A DNA stretch of 64,000 bases from Geojedonia litorea (lineage in GTDB: Bacteria; Bacteroidota; Bacteroidia; Flavobacteriales; Flavobacteriaceae): NCBI RefSeq assembly GCF_042654525.1, contig NZ_JBHSGP010000008.1, positions 1 to 64,000 of the forward strand, written 5' to 3'. Position numbers and translations under genes: made by a program. This document shows, one piece after another, positions 35,155 through 44,986 of the stretch. The stretch's first letter is position 1; every line of letters starts with the position of its first letter. The notes under the pieces are model-generated. The model made no database searches. It saw nothing but the letters and a program-made list of their open reading frames with translations, and had not been told where the DNA came from.

Positions 35155-35997
35155 ATGAAAAAATTACTATGTATCATTGCTGTGTTGGCAGTATCTTTTA
35201 CTGTAAATGCACAGATTCAAACACCCGCACCTAGTCCGTCTGCAAAGGTGGAACAAACAGTTGGTTTAACCGATGTCACTTTAGAATATAGCCGCCCAAA
35301 TATGCGCGGACGTACTATTTTTGGCGATTTAGTGCCTTACGGGAAAGTATGGCGAACAGGGGCCAATGCTCGTACCAAGATAACATTTAGCGATAATGTA
35401 ACTGTTGGAGGTAAAGAACTTAAAGCAGGTTCGTATGCAATATTTACAATACCTCAAAAGACTTCTTGGGATGTTGTATTTTATTCAGAAACTGGAGGCG
35501 GTATTCCATCTGAACTTGATGAAAGTAAGATTGCAGCAAAAGTTAACGCAGAAGTGTATGAAATGCCTATGAAAATAGAAACATTTACCATGACTTTTGA
35601 TGATCTATCCAGTGGTTCGGCCGTTTTAGGAATGCTTTGGGAAAATGCCTATGTTGGCGTAGAGTTTAAAGTACCTACAGATGCTAAAGTATCGGCAGCT
35701 ATTGATAAAACTATGAAAGGTCCTTCAGCTGGCGATTATTATTCAGCGGCAGTGTATTATGCCGATGAAGGTAAAGACATCAATCAAGCCAAGACATGGA
35801 TGGAAAAAGCCATTTCAATGATGGAAACCCCTAGATTTTGGCAATTAAGACAACAGTCATTAATTTATGCCAAAGCAGGTGATAAAAAAGCAGCGATTGA
35901 AACTGCAAAAAAATCATTAGCTGGTGCTAAGGAAGCGGGCAATGACGATTATGTTAAAATGAACATGGATTCTTTAAAGGAGTGGGGAGCGATGTAA
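35155..35997 (+). CDS. DUF2911 secreted protein
   Basis: 280 residues with a clear signal peptide (MKKLLCIIAVLAVSFTVNAQ). The DUF2911 domain (SPSAKVEQTVGLTDVTLEYS, RPNMRGRTIFGDLVPYGKVW, RTGANARTKITFSDNV) is followed from about residue 195 by TPR-like helices. It is a Bacteroidota periplasmic family of unknown function. It lies alone, ending in a strong terminator at 36021-36049. Confidence 0.9.
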   Translation: MKKLLCIIAVLAVSFTVNAQIQTPAPSPSAKVEQTVGLTDVTLEYSRPNMRGRTIFGDLVPYGKVWRTGANARTKITFSDNVTVGGKELKAGSYAIFTIPQKTSWDVVFYSETGGGIPSELDESKIAAKVNAEVYEMPMKIETFTMTFDDLSSGSAVLGMLWENAYVGVEFKVPTDAKVSAAIDKTMKGPSAGDYYSAAVYYADEGKDINQAKTWMEKAISMMETPRFWQLRQQSLIYAKAGDKKAAIETAKKSLAGAKEAGNDDYVKMNMDSLKEWGAM

Positions 35998-36020
35998 AAT
36001 TTATTGTATAAATATTGAAA

Positions 36021-36049
36021 ACGCAACTATTATAGTTGCGTTTTTTTTT
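36021..36049 (+). terminator. Intrinsic terminator of the DUF2911 gene
   Basis: ACGCAACT/AGTTGCGT stem (36021-36041) with a short AT loop and nine T residues. Confidence 0.9.
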
Positions 36050-36173
36050 GACATCAACTCTCAATATTATTATTAATCGATTAAAATTTAGTATCTTACA
36101 GTAATCTCTCCAGCTCTATTATTTGAATTTTATCTTCTTTTATTAGTAAAGCAAAATAACCAACCGGCTTTCC

Positions 36174-38075
36174 ATGGACCAGACGTTTTTAAAGCAGTTA
36201 GATGAGCTTATCGAAACCCATTTGGAGGACGAGCAGTTTGGCGTGGAGCAGCTGGCAGATGCAATGAGCTTAAGCCGTTCTCAACTTCACCGTAAGTTAA
36301 ACAACCTTACAGGAAAGTCTACAAGTCAATATATACGTGAATTTCGATTAGAAAAAGCTATGGAAATGTTGCAGCAAAACGTTGCCACCGCTTCAGAAAT
36401 AGCGTATCGCGTAGGGTTTAGTAGCCCTACTTACTTCAATACAAGTTTTCATCAATACTATGGTTATCCTCCTGGAGAAGTCAAGTTCAGGATTCCATTG
36501 GAAGAAGAAGATGAGAATGAAGTTCAATCTTCAAATGAAACCTATGATACTGTTACTATAAAAAAAAGGTTTTATAATTTGAGAACCTATATTATCGGTG
36601 CATTGGCTCTAGTGTTGGTCGTGACTTTTAGTTATTATAATTTCATAACTTCTGAAAAATCAACAACAGAAGAAGAAAATAAACCAGTAATTATACCTGA
36701 AAACTCCATAGCCGTATTGCCATTTAAAAATATGAGTGGTAGTCCCGAAAATGAGGCTTTTTGTGACGGTATGACAACAGCCATTATATCGCGGCTTTCA
36801 AAAATAAAGGGCATCAATAGAGTAATTTCGCAGACTTCAATGATGAACTACAAGGACCAACAAAAGTCGATGACGGTAATCGCTAACGAATTGGATGTAC
36901 ACTATATATTGGAGTCAGGATTTCAAAAGTTTGGAGACTTAATAAAGATTAATCTGCAATTGATTGAAGGCAATTCAGATAACCTGGTATGGTCTGAAGT
37001 ATATGAAGGGCAATTTGATTCTATCTTCCAAATTCAGGCTAGGGTTGCTGAAATGGTGGCCAATCAATTAAATGCAGGAATTACCGATTCTGAGAAAATT
37101 CAAATCCAGCAGAAAATGACCAACAATATTGAGGCCTATGAAAATTATCTTAAAGCAGAGCACCTACATACGGTATACTCACTAAATAATATTATAGCAT
37201 CTCGAAAATATTATGAAAAGGCAATAGCATTGGATTCCTTGTTTGTTGAAGCCTATGTTAGATTAGGAACGACTTATGCCTGGGAAGGTTTATGGTTTGG
37301 TAATCTTAAAAAGAATGTTGCTGATAGTTTGGCGGCTCCCTATTTTGAGAAGGCTTTAAAAATAGATCCAAATAGTAGAGCCGTTTTGGGTCATTTGTCT
37401 GGCAAGAATTTTTTTAATTGGAATTTTAAAGTTGTAGATTCTTTAACCAATGTCATAAAACTAAGTGATCCAGATTATCAGTTTTATTTTTTTGATATCA
37501 CACAAGGTCGCTTCAAAAAAGTCATTGAAACCTATGATAAGGTCAGAAAATCTTATAATTCTTCCTTTACAGGAGATTTTTGGGTAGTCTATGCTTATTT
37601 GTTAGAGGGCCAACCCGATATAGCGTTGGAACTCATGGACGAAGCTTTACAATTTACTCCCTTAAGGGAACAATTTTATGATCACTTTGGTAATGTATAT
37701 TTGGCCATGGGAGATTATAATATGGCCGTAGATTTGTTGGAAATTGGGCTTCAGATTTCCGACAAACGTCATGCTTCCATGGTAATTCATCTAGCATTGG
37801 CAGAGCATTATCTTGGAAATAAGAACAAGTCGTTAAAATTATTAAAAGAGGTAATCGATAGAGCTAATGCGGGAGAACCAAATATCAATGTTATGGTAGC
37901 TCATTATTATGCGCGTCTTGGAAAAAATGATGAAGCTTTTAAATGGTTAGACATTGCCTATAAGAAACGTGAAGTCGATTTGATTTGGTTAAAAGCAGAT
38001 CCTAACCTTAGACATTTAAAGGACGATTATAGATATAAAGACCTAGTCAAAAGAATTGGATTTTTAGATTATTAA
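36174..38075 (+). CDS. AraC-type DNA-binding, TolB-like and TPR membrane regulator
   Basis: 633 residues. It has an N-terminal AraC helix-turn-helix (about 18-105: QLADAMSLSRSQLHRKLNNL, IAYRVGFSSPTYFNTSFHQY), one membrane segment (about 143-162, IIGALALVLVVTFSYYNFI), then a FlgO/TolB-like nucleotide-cyclase-associated domain (NSIAVLPFKNMSGSPENEAF ... GMTTAIISRLSKI), then TPR-like repeats to the end. With DNA binding at the cytosolic N-terminus and TPRs outside, it looks like a one-component transmembrane regulator. This arrangement is recurrent in Bacteroidota. The targets and signal are unknown. A secreted small protein gene follows. Confidence 0.85.
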   Translation: MDQTFLKQLDELIETHLEDEQFGVEQLADAMSLSRSQLHRKLNNLTGKSTSQYIREFRLEKAMEMLQQNVATASEIAYRVGFSSPTYFNTSFHQYYGYPPGEVKFRIPLEEEDENEVQSSNETYDTVTIKKRFYNLRTYIIGALALVLVVTFSYYNFITSEKSTTEEENKPVIIPENSIAVLPFKNMSGSPENEAFCDGMTTAIISRLSKIKGINRVISQTSMMNYKDQQKSMTVIANELDVHYILESGFQKFGDLIKINLQLIEGNSDNLVWSEVYEGQFDSIFQIQARVAEMVANQLNAGITDSEKIQIQQKMTNNIEAYENYLKAEHLHTVYSLNNIIASRKYYEKAIALDSLFVEAYVRLGTTYAWEGLWFGNLKKNVADSLAAPYFEKALKIDPNSRAVLGHLSGKNFFNWNFKVVDSLTNVIKLSDPDYQFYFFDITQGRFKKVIETYDKVRKSYNSSFTGDFWVVYAYLLEGQPDIALELMDEALQFTPLREQFYDHFGNVYLAMGDYNMAVDLLEIGLQISDKRHASMVIHLALAEHYLGNKNKSLKLLKEVIDRANAGEPNINVMVAHYYARLGKNDEAFKWLDIAYKKREVDLIWLKADPNLRHLKDDYRYKDLVKRIGFLDY

Positions 38076-38282
38076 TTAATTTCTTGGTTATACAATTTAT
38101 TTATTATAAATAACACATAATCAAATATTTACATGTGTTATGCAACATAACTTATAATCTTTAAATTATGTCCTAAACACTTCAAAAAATACTTTATAAC
38201 ATTTGCAACATGACTGTTAAGTGGAGTATTCTAGATTATAGCATCTTTGAATAAGCTATTAATAATCTTAAAATTTAAAGTC

Positions 38283-38807
38283 ATGAAAAATTTTGTAATT
38301 GGTTTATTTTTAATTGGTTTAACCAGCCTAGGGTTTTCTCAAAACAAGAATGAAGAAACCGAAGAAGTAAAATTAGAAGATGTTGTGGTGTCCACAAATG
38401 TAAATTTGGAGTACCTCAGTAAAGTGCAAGACAAAACAATGTCAGAACATGTAAAATCTTTGGAGAATGAAGCTTCAAGATTCGATGTAAAAACAACTGA
38501 TAAATTTGATGGTAGACGTGAATCCTTTAAAACTATATTTAGAGGCACGAAAGGATATATTATTGCAACCTACGATAAAGAAGGGAAAATCATAAAAACT
38601 TCAGAGAAGTACAAAGACATCAAACTTCCAGTTCCAGTTAGAAACTCTTTATTTATTGAATTTCCAGATTGGGATGTGGATAATACTACCTATGTTGTTT
38701 CATACTATGATAAAAAGGACCCAAAGAAAGTTTACAAAGTAGAAATCAATAAAAAAAATAACATTAAAACGCTTAAAATCGATTCTGATGGTACTATCAA
38801 GGATTGA
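38283..38807 (+). CDS. Secreted protein of unknown function
   Basis: About 174 residues from ATG 38283, starting MKNFVIGLFLIGLTSLGFSQ, a good signal peptide (an ATG at 38247 would add 12 residues). The mature part has a charged N-terminal section, then beta-rich repeats such as GYIIATYDKEGKII and VSYYDKKDPKKVYKVEI, resembling the PepSY-like/beta-lactamase-inhibitor-like fold. No catalytic motif is visible. It follows the AraC-TolB regulator by 207 bp of AT-rich DNA, so its own promoter is likely. A bidirectional terminator follows. Confidence 0.65.
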   Translation: MKNFVIGLFLIGLTSLGFSQNKNEETEEVKLEDVVVSTNVNLEYLSKVQDKTMSEHVKSLENEASRFDVKTTDKFDGRRESFKTIFRGTKGYIIATYDKEGKIIKTSEKYKDIKLPVPVRNSLFIEFPDWDVDNTTYVVSYYDKKDPKKVYKVEINKKNNIKTLKIDSDGTIKD

Positions 38808-38880
38808 TGACCGCCTAAAGTCGTTCCTATATATATTTATGAGTAGTTAATTAATATTTTTTAAGTGAATGGCATTAAAC

Positions 38881-38908
38881 AAAATCCCGCATAAATTGCG
38901 GGATTTTT
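38881..38908. terminator. Bidirectional terminator
   Basis: AAAATCCCGC / GCGGGATTTT with a 7-nt loop, usable from either side, between convergent genes. Confidence 0.88.
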
Positions 38909-38945
38909 ACTTAGTATTCAATGTATTAATGATCTCATCTATTCG

Positions 38946-39929
38946 TTAGTCATACTTCAAATTTATGACCTTACGTACATCATCTAAAGTTCTAATCAAC
39001 TGTTCACTAATTTTAAAAGTCATGATATCACTTTCTGTTTTCCCATCTCTTAATAGTTGATTAAAATGTTCAATTTCATAATTGTAACCAAAGGTTTGAG
39101 TTGGAAAGTCAAGTGTATTGGTAGTACTGTTTAATAGTGTTGTTATTGAAGTTGGTTCATGAAATCGCTTATTCAATAGTAATGTTCCATGTTCGCAATG
39201 AATGTGAGCCTCGGTTGGCGTTTCTTCTAACAGGGTGCTTTTTAAATGTGCTGTTAAACCATTTTTATAATGAAATGTAACAGTACACGATGCGTCTGCT
39301 CCATTTTCAAAAAAAGTAGCTTGTGCTTCAATATGATGAGGAGATCCTAAAATAGAAAGTGTAGCGAAAATGGGATAAATCCCAATATCCAAAAGGCTTC
39401 CTCCACCCAATGATTTTTTAAATAATCTGGAATTGTCATCAAAGGGTCTACTAAAACCAAAATCCGCCTCTAAACTTGTAATATCTCCTAATGTTTTTTC
39501 TTTTAAAATTTTTAAGGAATGTTGAAAATGTGGCAGAAATGCTGTCCAAAGTGCTTCCATGAGAAGTACTTTCTCCGCTTTTGCCACCGAAATCATTTCA
39601 GAAACTTCTTCGAGATTCATCGCGAAAGGCTTTTCGCATAAAACTGCAATACCCTTATTCAAACATAATAGACTATGTTCTTTATGGAACGCATGGGGTG
39701 TAGCAATGTAAACCGCATTAATTTCTGGATCTTCAGCTAAATCGCTGTACGAATTATAGGCTTTTTTTGCTTGAAATTTTGTGGCAAACTCATCAGCTTT
39801 CATCTGTGACCTTGACGCAACTGCATAAAGCTCACAATTAGAAATAGTATTAAGATCTTGCGCAAATTTATGAGCTATTTTACCTAGACCTATAATTCCC
39901 CATTTAATCTGTTTAACCTTGTTTGCCAT
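38946..39929 (-). CDS. Gfo/Idh/MocA-family oxidoreductase
   Basis: 327 residues. The N-terminal Rossmann fold is IKWGIIGLGKIAHKFAQDL, and the signature CEKPFAMNLEEVSEM has the catalytic Lys region. The second domain holds SLGGGSLLDIGIYP. The family oxidises or reduces sugars or related compounds with NAD(P). It overlaps the symporter gene by 17 bp and is the last gene of an operon with a symporter and a PIG-L deacetylase, so it probably handles the imported sugar-like substrate. Confidence 0.93.
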   Translation of the reverse strand: MANKVKQIKWGIIGLGKIAHKFAQDLNTISNCELYAVASRSQMKADEFATKFQAKKAYNSYSDLAEDPEINAVYIATPHAFHKEHSLLCLNKGIAVLCEKPFAMNLEEVSEMISVAKAEKVLLMEALWTAFLPHFQHSLKILKEKTLGDITSLEADFGFSRPFDDNSRLFKKSLGGGSLLDIGIYPIFATLSILGSPHHIEAQATFFENGADASCTVTFHYKNGLTAHLKSTLLEETPTEAHIHCEHGTLLLNKRFHEPTSITTLLNSTTNTLDFPTQTFGYNYEIEHFNQLLRDGKTESDIMTFKISEQLIRTLDDVRKVINLKYD

Positions 39930-41601
39930 TAAGCTTGTGAGTTGATTGCAGAATTAAAGCCAACACCATGACCATAATACAGCCCAACAAATTTAACCAT
40001 AAATAAGGAAGCCAATCTAAGTACCACACCATAATTATTAATACTTGGGTGATGATGGCCGCAACAAATACAGCGCGCCCTTTGACATAATTAACAAAAA
40101 ATGCTAGAAGAAAAATTCCTAATACATTGCCATAAAAGATGGAGCCGATTATATTGACCAATTGAATAAGGTTGTCAGCTAAATAAGCCACACAAGCAAT
40201 TATAATAGCCAGAATTCCCCAACCAAGGGTAAACCATTTTGTGGCTTTTACATAGTGAGATTCGTCTTTGTCTTGAGCAAAATTTCGCTTGTACAAATCT
40301 AAAGAAGTGGTTGAAGCCAAGGCATTAAGCTCACTTGCTGTGCTAGACATTGCTGCACTTAAAATTACAGCTAAAAGCAAACCAATTAAGCCTCTTGGAA
40401 GATTGTTGAGGATAAAATGAATAAATACATAATCCTTATCATTAGTTTCAATACTCACAAATTTTTCATCGGCTGATTTTTGAATCAATAGTTTTGCAGC
40501 TTCACGATTAGCTTTATCAGCTTTGTTAGCCATATCAATTGCTTCTATGTAGCTGGCATCGTTGGTTTCGGCATAGGCTTCAATCAATGTTTTTTTATCA
40601 TTAAAAATTTTGGCCTGTTCTTCTTGAAGGATTTTATAGTCCTGAGCAAAACTCGAATCTAAAATTGCGTTTTCGGCTGCTGGATTAAAGTTGATAGGCG
40701 AAGTATTAAATTGATAGAAAACAAACACCATTATACCAACAAGCAAAATGAAAAATTGCATTGGAACTTTTAGAAGACCGTTAAAGATCAATCCCATTTG
40801 CATTTCCTTTACAGATTTGCCTGACAGATATCGCTGTACTTGGCTTTGGTCGGTACCAAAATAAGATAGTGCTAAAAACGTTCCGCCAATTATACCACTC
40901 CATACCGTATAGCGATTCTCTAAATCGAAAGAAAAGTCAAGAACATCCATTTTACCACTTGCACCAGCAATTTCTAATGCTTTTGTGAAGGTGATATTCG
41001 CCGGTAGATAACTAATGATTAAAAAGAAGGCCACAAACATTCCTGTAAAAATCACAGCCATTTGATGCTTTTGCGTAATACTCACTGCTTTAGTACCTCC
41101 TGAAACGGTATATATAATAACTAATATGCCTATAATGATATTAAGGTAGGTGAGATTCCAACCTAATACTGCCGACAAGATTATGGCAGGCGCAAAAATG
41201 GTAATTCCTGCTGATAATCCCCGTTGAATTAAGAACAAAATTGCCGTTAAGCTTCGTGTTTTTAAATCGAATCTATTCTCAAGAAATTCATAGGCCGTAT
41301 ATACTTTTAAGCGATGGTATAAAGGAATAAATACCATGCAAATAATAACCATAGCCAAAGGCACACCAAAATAAAACTGAACAAAACCCATCCCGTCATG
41401 AAAGGCTTGTCCAGGGGTAGATAAAAACGTGATGGCACTGGCCTGTGTAGCCATAACCGATAAGCCAATGGTCCACCAACTAGACGAGTTCCCACCTCTT
41501 ACATAATCTTGTACGTTTTTACGTCCTCTCGTTTTCCAAGTTCCGTAACCAACAATGGTTAATAATGTTCCTGCTAATACAATCCAATCTAATATCTGCA
41601 T
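39913..41601 (-). CDS. Sodium:solute symporter family protein (SSS)
   Basis: 562 residues, about 13-14 membrane segments. It starts MQILDWIVLAGTLLTIVGYG, with RGGNSSSWWTIGLSVMATQ and GTDQSQVQRYLSGKS as SSS landmarks. The loop at about 300-370 is long and charged (KTLIEAYAETNDASYIEAID), larger than in SglT or PutP. It imports a sugar, amino acid or organic solute with sodium. The preceding 36-codon membrane ORF ends 4 bp upstream. Confidence 0.93.
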   Translation of the reverse strand: MQILDWIVLAGTLLTIVGYGTWKTRGRKNVQDYVRGGNSSSWWTIGLSVMATQASAITFLSTPGQAFHDGMGFVQFYFGVPLAMVIICMVFIPLYHRLKVYTAYEFLENRFDLKTRSLTAILFLIQRGLSAGITIFAPAIILSAVLGWNLTYLNIIIGILVIIYTVSGGTKAVSITQKHQMAVIFTGMFVAFFLIISYLPANITFTKALEIAGASGKMDVLDFSFDLENRYTVWSGIIGGTFLALSYFGTDQSQVQRYLSGKSVKEMQMGLIFNGLLKVPMQFFILLVGIMVFVFYQFNTSPINFNPAAENAILDSSFAQDYKILQEEQAKIFNDKKTLIEAYAETNDASYIEAIDMANKADKANREAAKLLIQKSADEKFVSIETNDKDYVFIHFILNNLPRGLIGLLLAVILSAAMSSTASELNALASTTSLDLYKRNFAQDKDESHYVKATKWFTLGWGILAIIIACVAYLADNLIQLVNIIGSIFYGNVLGIFLLAFFVNYVKGRAVFVAAIITQVLIIMVWYLDWLPYLWLNLLGCIMVMVLALILQSTHKLNGKQG

Positions 41602-41604
41602 GCT

Positions 41605-41715
41605 CTAAAAGGATTTCATGATGAGGTAAAACACAACGAAATAAAGAATATTTGCGATAAGTACCAGTGAGTATAATTTTAACCAGGGTTGTTTTCGTGG
41701 TGTATGTGCATTCAT
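41605..41715 (-). CDS. 36-residue single-span membrane protein
   Basis: ATG 41715 to TAG 41605 encodes 36 residues: a basic N-terminus (MNAHTPRKQPWLK) followed by about 18 hydrophobic residues (LYSLVLIANILYFVVFYL) and a short tail, IMKSF. It starts just before the deacetylase stop codon region and stops 4 bp before the symporter ATG, so it sits in the operon between them. It may be an accessory subunit of the symporter, as small peptides are for some SSS or SLC-type carriers. The evidence is composition and position only. Confidence 0.6.
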   Translation of the reverse strand: MNAHTPRKQPWLKLYSLVLIANILYFVVFYLIMKSF

Positions 41716-41717
41716 AA

Positions 41718-44249
41718 TTAGTCGTTTAGTTTTTGGGTTGTATTGATATTGTCTTTTCCAATGGACAGCATATTAGCAAATAGGCGATAAGCACCTGAAA
41801 CGCCTTCAGGAAATTCCCTAAAGAAACTTAAGCCTGTATAGATGTAGTGACCTTTTCCATGTTTAGCTACTAGCAAGCTTCCATTTTTTGCAGACTCACC
41901 AGTATCATTCATTGATAATAGTGGTGTGAATTCATTGGACCACTCATCTGGAAAATACAAACCACGTTCTTGAGTCCATCCCTCAAAATCGGCTTCAGTG
42001 ATTTTATTAGGGAAATTAAGTAATTCGTGATTTGGGTTTAAAAAGCGAACTTTGGATTGTTCATCTGTGACCCGATCTCTGGATATTTTTAAATCATAAG
42101 GAGCTAATTGATCAACTTTTAATCTAAAATTGGTATTGTACTGCACTATTAAATTACCGCCGTTTTCAACAAAATCAAAAAGCTGTTGTTGTTTGTACTT
42201 TAAGGCATCTACCGTATTATATGCGCGTATGCCCACAACAATGGCATCGAATCTACTCAATACTTCAGGAGTGATTTCTTCAGGTTTAATTATGGCAACA
42301 TTATAGCCAATTTGACGCAAACTCTCCGGAACCGTATCGCCAGCACCTTCAATATAACCTATATTTTCACCTTTTTTTGCAATGTCTAATCTTACCACTT
42401 TACTTTCACTTGGTAATAATACCGTTTGAAATGGGATATGATCGTAATCAATTTCAACCAATTCTCTAGTGTAAACGGCATCACCGACGTGAACCATAGG
42501 TGTTATTAAGCCTTCACTTTGAACTTTAGGTGGAATTACTGTAAATACTAAAGTTTGTTCTTGACCCTTATTGGCGATGGCTATTTTTTGTTGTTCGGGA
42601 TAAACATTCCAATCCTTTGGATGCGCAAGTTTTACATAGCCTTCAAGATTGTCTTTTCCTGCTTTTACAGCCACTTTTATTTCTTTTTGTTGATCATTTT
42701 CAAAAATGATCACCTTTTCTACCGCTTTGGCGGTTGCCTCCGGAATAATCTCAAACGGCTTATACACTTCTCCTTTTACAGGATCATTAGTTTTGTAAAC
42801 AAGGGGTCTGATGAATTCAATAGGGGTTTTCTCTATTTCCAAAGTAAAGGTGGCAGTATAGGCTCTAGGTGTTTCTGGAAGGCCAATGAGTTGCTCATCT
42901 TTTACGGCATACATTCCTAAAGTTCCTTTGCTCGTTAGCCAGTAAGGTGTGGTTGGCGCCTGATTTTTGGAAATTAAAAGTGTATCCTTGAGTTGTTCTC
43001 TTTCATTATTAGCTAATGTGAATTGCTTATAGAGCTTTTTGTCTAGTCGATCAGTGATTTTCAAATTTGTAAAAACAATAGTTGCAGCGCTTCTGTTGAT
43101 CATTTCAATAGTAACAGGAACTTTTGAATTGTTAGTTGCTTGATTGGTGTTTGCCACGACCTCTAAATAGAGTCCAGCACAGGCCGCTATAATAGATTTG
43201 ATTTCTTCAGTTTTTATAGCTCTCCAATGCTCATTATCTAATTGTTGGATTAATTTATAAGCTTCCACCAATTTTGGAATAGATGCAGAAGGATTTCTAA
43301 AATCGAAATTATTTTGAACTTCAGAAAGTATTTCACCAATCACTTTTCCGCCTTTTACACGATTCCATGACGTATCAATTCCGTCAAATACGTTGGTTTT
43401 GTCCTTTGGCAAATCGCCTTTAATAAGTTCAATATATTCGAGTTCTTCACCACGTGATCCAGTACTTCCAAAGCCTTGCGATTTGTGTGCACTTCTACTT
43501 AATGCGGCTATTTCTGGGTTACTCAATCCACTTGAAGGAAAATAAACACCTGTGTCTAACTCCAGCAAGTTGGATTTATCGGCCTTTTCAAAATTTTCTT
43601 CACTTCCATAAAACCACCAGCTAGTATTAAAAAAAATGCGTTTGGGTTGCCAAGGTTGAAGGTTTTTCAATTGATTAGGATAGGCTGTAGATTTTCCAGC
43701 TAAATCAAAAGCTTCTACGCTTAACATCGCCGAACCTGTATGGTGACCATGCGTGCTTCCGGGCGATCTGTGATCAAATCTATTTATAATAATGTCAGGC
43801 TGAAACTTTCTGATAAACAAAACGACATCACTCAAAACTTCATCTTTATTCCAGATACTAAAAGTTTCGTCGGGGTGTTTTGAATATCCAAAATCATTAG
43901 CTCGTGTAAACCGCTGTTCTCCGCCATCAATACGTCGTGCTGCCAATAATTCTTGGGTGCGAATAACACCTAATAATTCCCGGAGTTCAGGTCCTATTAA
44001 GTTTTGACCTCCGTCACCTCGTGTTATGGATAAGTACGCCGTTTGCGCTTTTACTGCGTTGGACATGTAGGATATAAGCCGTGTGTTTTCATCATCAGGA
44101 TGTGCCGCAACATATAATACCGATCCTAAAAAATTAAGTTTTTTTATGGATTCAAATATTTCGGAACTACTAGGTTTATTGGGTTGTTGTGCGTTTAAAA
44201 GAGAAGATGAAAAAAGAAATAAAAATAAAAAACGTAAGGTGTTTTGCAT
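41718..44249 (-). CDS. Exported PIG-L family deacetylase, large
   Basis: 843 residues with a signal peptide (LRFLFLFLFSSSLLNAQ). The PIG-L domain carries the zinc motif AAHPDDENTRLISYM and SPGSTHGHHTGSAML (Asp/His ligands), and spans about residues 35-260. The remainder is a beta-rich region and a GATase1-like segment (DAIVVGIRAYNTVDALKY) near the C-terminus. It probably deacetylates an N-acetylated sugar outside the cell or in the periplasm, upstream of the symporter and Gfo enzyme. Promoter: TATATTTG at 44273-44280. Confidence 0.88.
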   Translation of the reverse strand: MQNTLRFLFLFLFSSSLLNAQQPNKPSSSEIFESIKKLNFLGSVLYVAAHPDDENTRLISYMSNAVKAQTAYLSITRGDGGQNLIGPELRELLGVIRTQELLAARRIDGGEQRFTRANDFGYSKHPDETFSIWNKDEVLSDVVLFIRKFQPDIIINRFDHRSPGSTHGHHTGSAMLSVEAFDLAGKSTAYPNQLKNLQPWQPKRIFFNTSWWFYGSEENFEKADKSNLLELDTGVYFPSSGLSNPEIAALSRSAHKSQGFGSTGSRGEELEYIELIKGDLPKDKTNVFDGIDTSWNRVKGGKVIGEILSEVQNNFDFRNPSASIPKLVEAYKLIQQLDNEHWRAIKTEEIKSIIAACAGLYLEVVANTNQATNNSKVPVTIEMINRSAATIVFTNLKITDRLDKKLYKQFTLANNEREQLKDTLLISKNQAPTTPYWLTSKGTLGMYAVKDEQLIGLPETPRAYTATFTLEIEKTPIEFIRPLVYKTNDPVKGEVYKPFEIIPEATAKAVEKVIIFENDQQKEIKVAVKAGKDNLEGYVKLAHPKDWNVYPEQQKIAIANKGQEQTLVFTVIPPKVQSEGLITPMVHVGDAVYTRELVEIDYDHIPFQTVLLPSESKVVRLDIAKKGENIGYIEGAGDTVPESLRQIGYNVAIIKPEEITPEVLSRFDAIVVGIRAYNTVDALKYKQQQLFDFVENGGNLIVQYNTNFRLKVDQLAPYDLKISRDRVTDEQSKVRFLNPNHELLNFPNKITEADFEGWTQERGLYFPDEWSNEFTPLLSMNDTGESAKNGSLLVAKHGKGHYIYTGLSFFREFPEGVSGAYRLFANMLSIGKDNINTTQKLND

Positions 44250-44272
44250 GATTCATTCAGTTAGCCAAAAAC

Positions 44273-44280
44273 CAAATATA
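44273..44280 (-). promoter_or_regulatory. -7 element of the deacetylase-symporter operon
   Basis: Minus strand TATATTTG, an exact TAnnTTTG match 24 bp upstream of the ATG at 44249. Confidence 0.55.
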
Positions 44281-44329
44281 GCAAAGTAATACTGCCCGAA
44301 AGCCTGTTTTAATGTTTCTTTAACGTTGC

Positions 44330-44866
44330 TTAAATTAAGTCAGTGCCATCTTCAAAATCTTCAATTGCATCCTTTTCCACTAAGGTTACAGCTTTCTGAA
44401 GCATAAGATTGTTTGGGTAAGTAACGAGATCTCTATTGTCTAAACGAAGATGTAATTGAAATGCTCTAATGTCTTCTATAACACCTTCAATAGGAAAATC
44501 CTTATCATGAATTTTTATCTTGTCACCCACTTTATATGGAAAGGAGAAAAACATGATAATACCCGAAGTAATGTTGCTTAAAATAGACCAAATTGCAAAA
44601 AGACCAATTCCTATAACCGCAAATACTGATGAAAAAATCACACCCCAGTCTTTCATTTCGGCGCCAAAAATAAAGGATTCAATAATAATGGCGATAAGGA
44701 ATAAGGTTACTGTAACGTAACGGCAAATCAAATGAATTCTGGCTTCATTTACACCACTTTTTCGACCTATTTTTTTGATGAGTGTATTGACAATAAGTCT
44801 AACAATGACTAGAAATAATAAAACAAATCCACTTACAATAAGTTCCGTTTGAATTGATTCGAGCAT
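44330..44866 (-). CDS. Small mechanosensitive channel (MscS family)
   Basis: 178 residues. Three membrane segments are followed by the MscS core: AIWSILSNITSGIIMFFSFPYKVGD (pore helix and beta domain), with KVGDKIKIHDKDFPIEGVIEDI the conserved beta segment. It lacks the long C-terminal domain of E. coli MscS, a common short form. It releases solutes at osmotic downshift. A promoter TATCTTTG lies at 44893-44900. Confidence 0.9.
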   Translation of the reverse strand: MLESIQTELIVSGFVLLFLVIVRLIVNTLIKKIGRKSGVNEARIHLICRYVTVTLFLIAIIIESFIFGAEMKDWGVIFSSVFAVIGIGLFAIWSILSNITSGIIMFFSFPYKVGDKIKIHDKDFPIEGVIEDIRAFQLHLRLDNRDLVTYPNNLMLQKAVTLVEKDAIEDFEDGTDLI

Positions 44867-44892
44867 TTAAATGGGCTTTAAAATTAGAAGCA

Positions 44893-44900
44893 CAAAGATA
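44893..44900 (-). promoter_or_regulatory. -7 element of the MscS gene
   Basis: Minus strand TATCTTTG, about 27 bp upstream of ATG 44866. Confidence 0.55.
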
Positions 44901-44986
44901 CATTAGAAAGTTGAAAAAAATTAGTTTAAAACTAGTGAATATCTTAAACTTTTATTAATTATTGGCCTTGAGTTTTATACTATATT

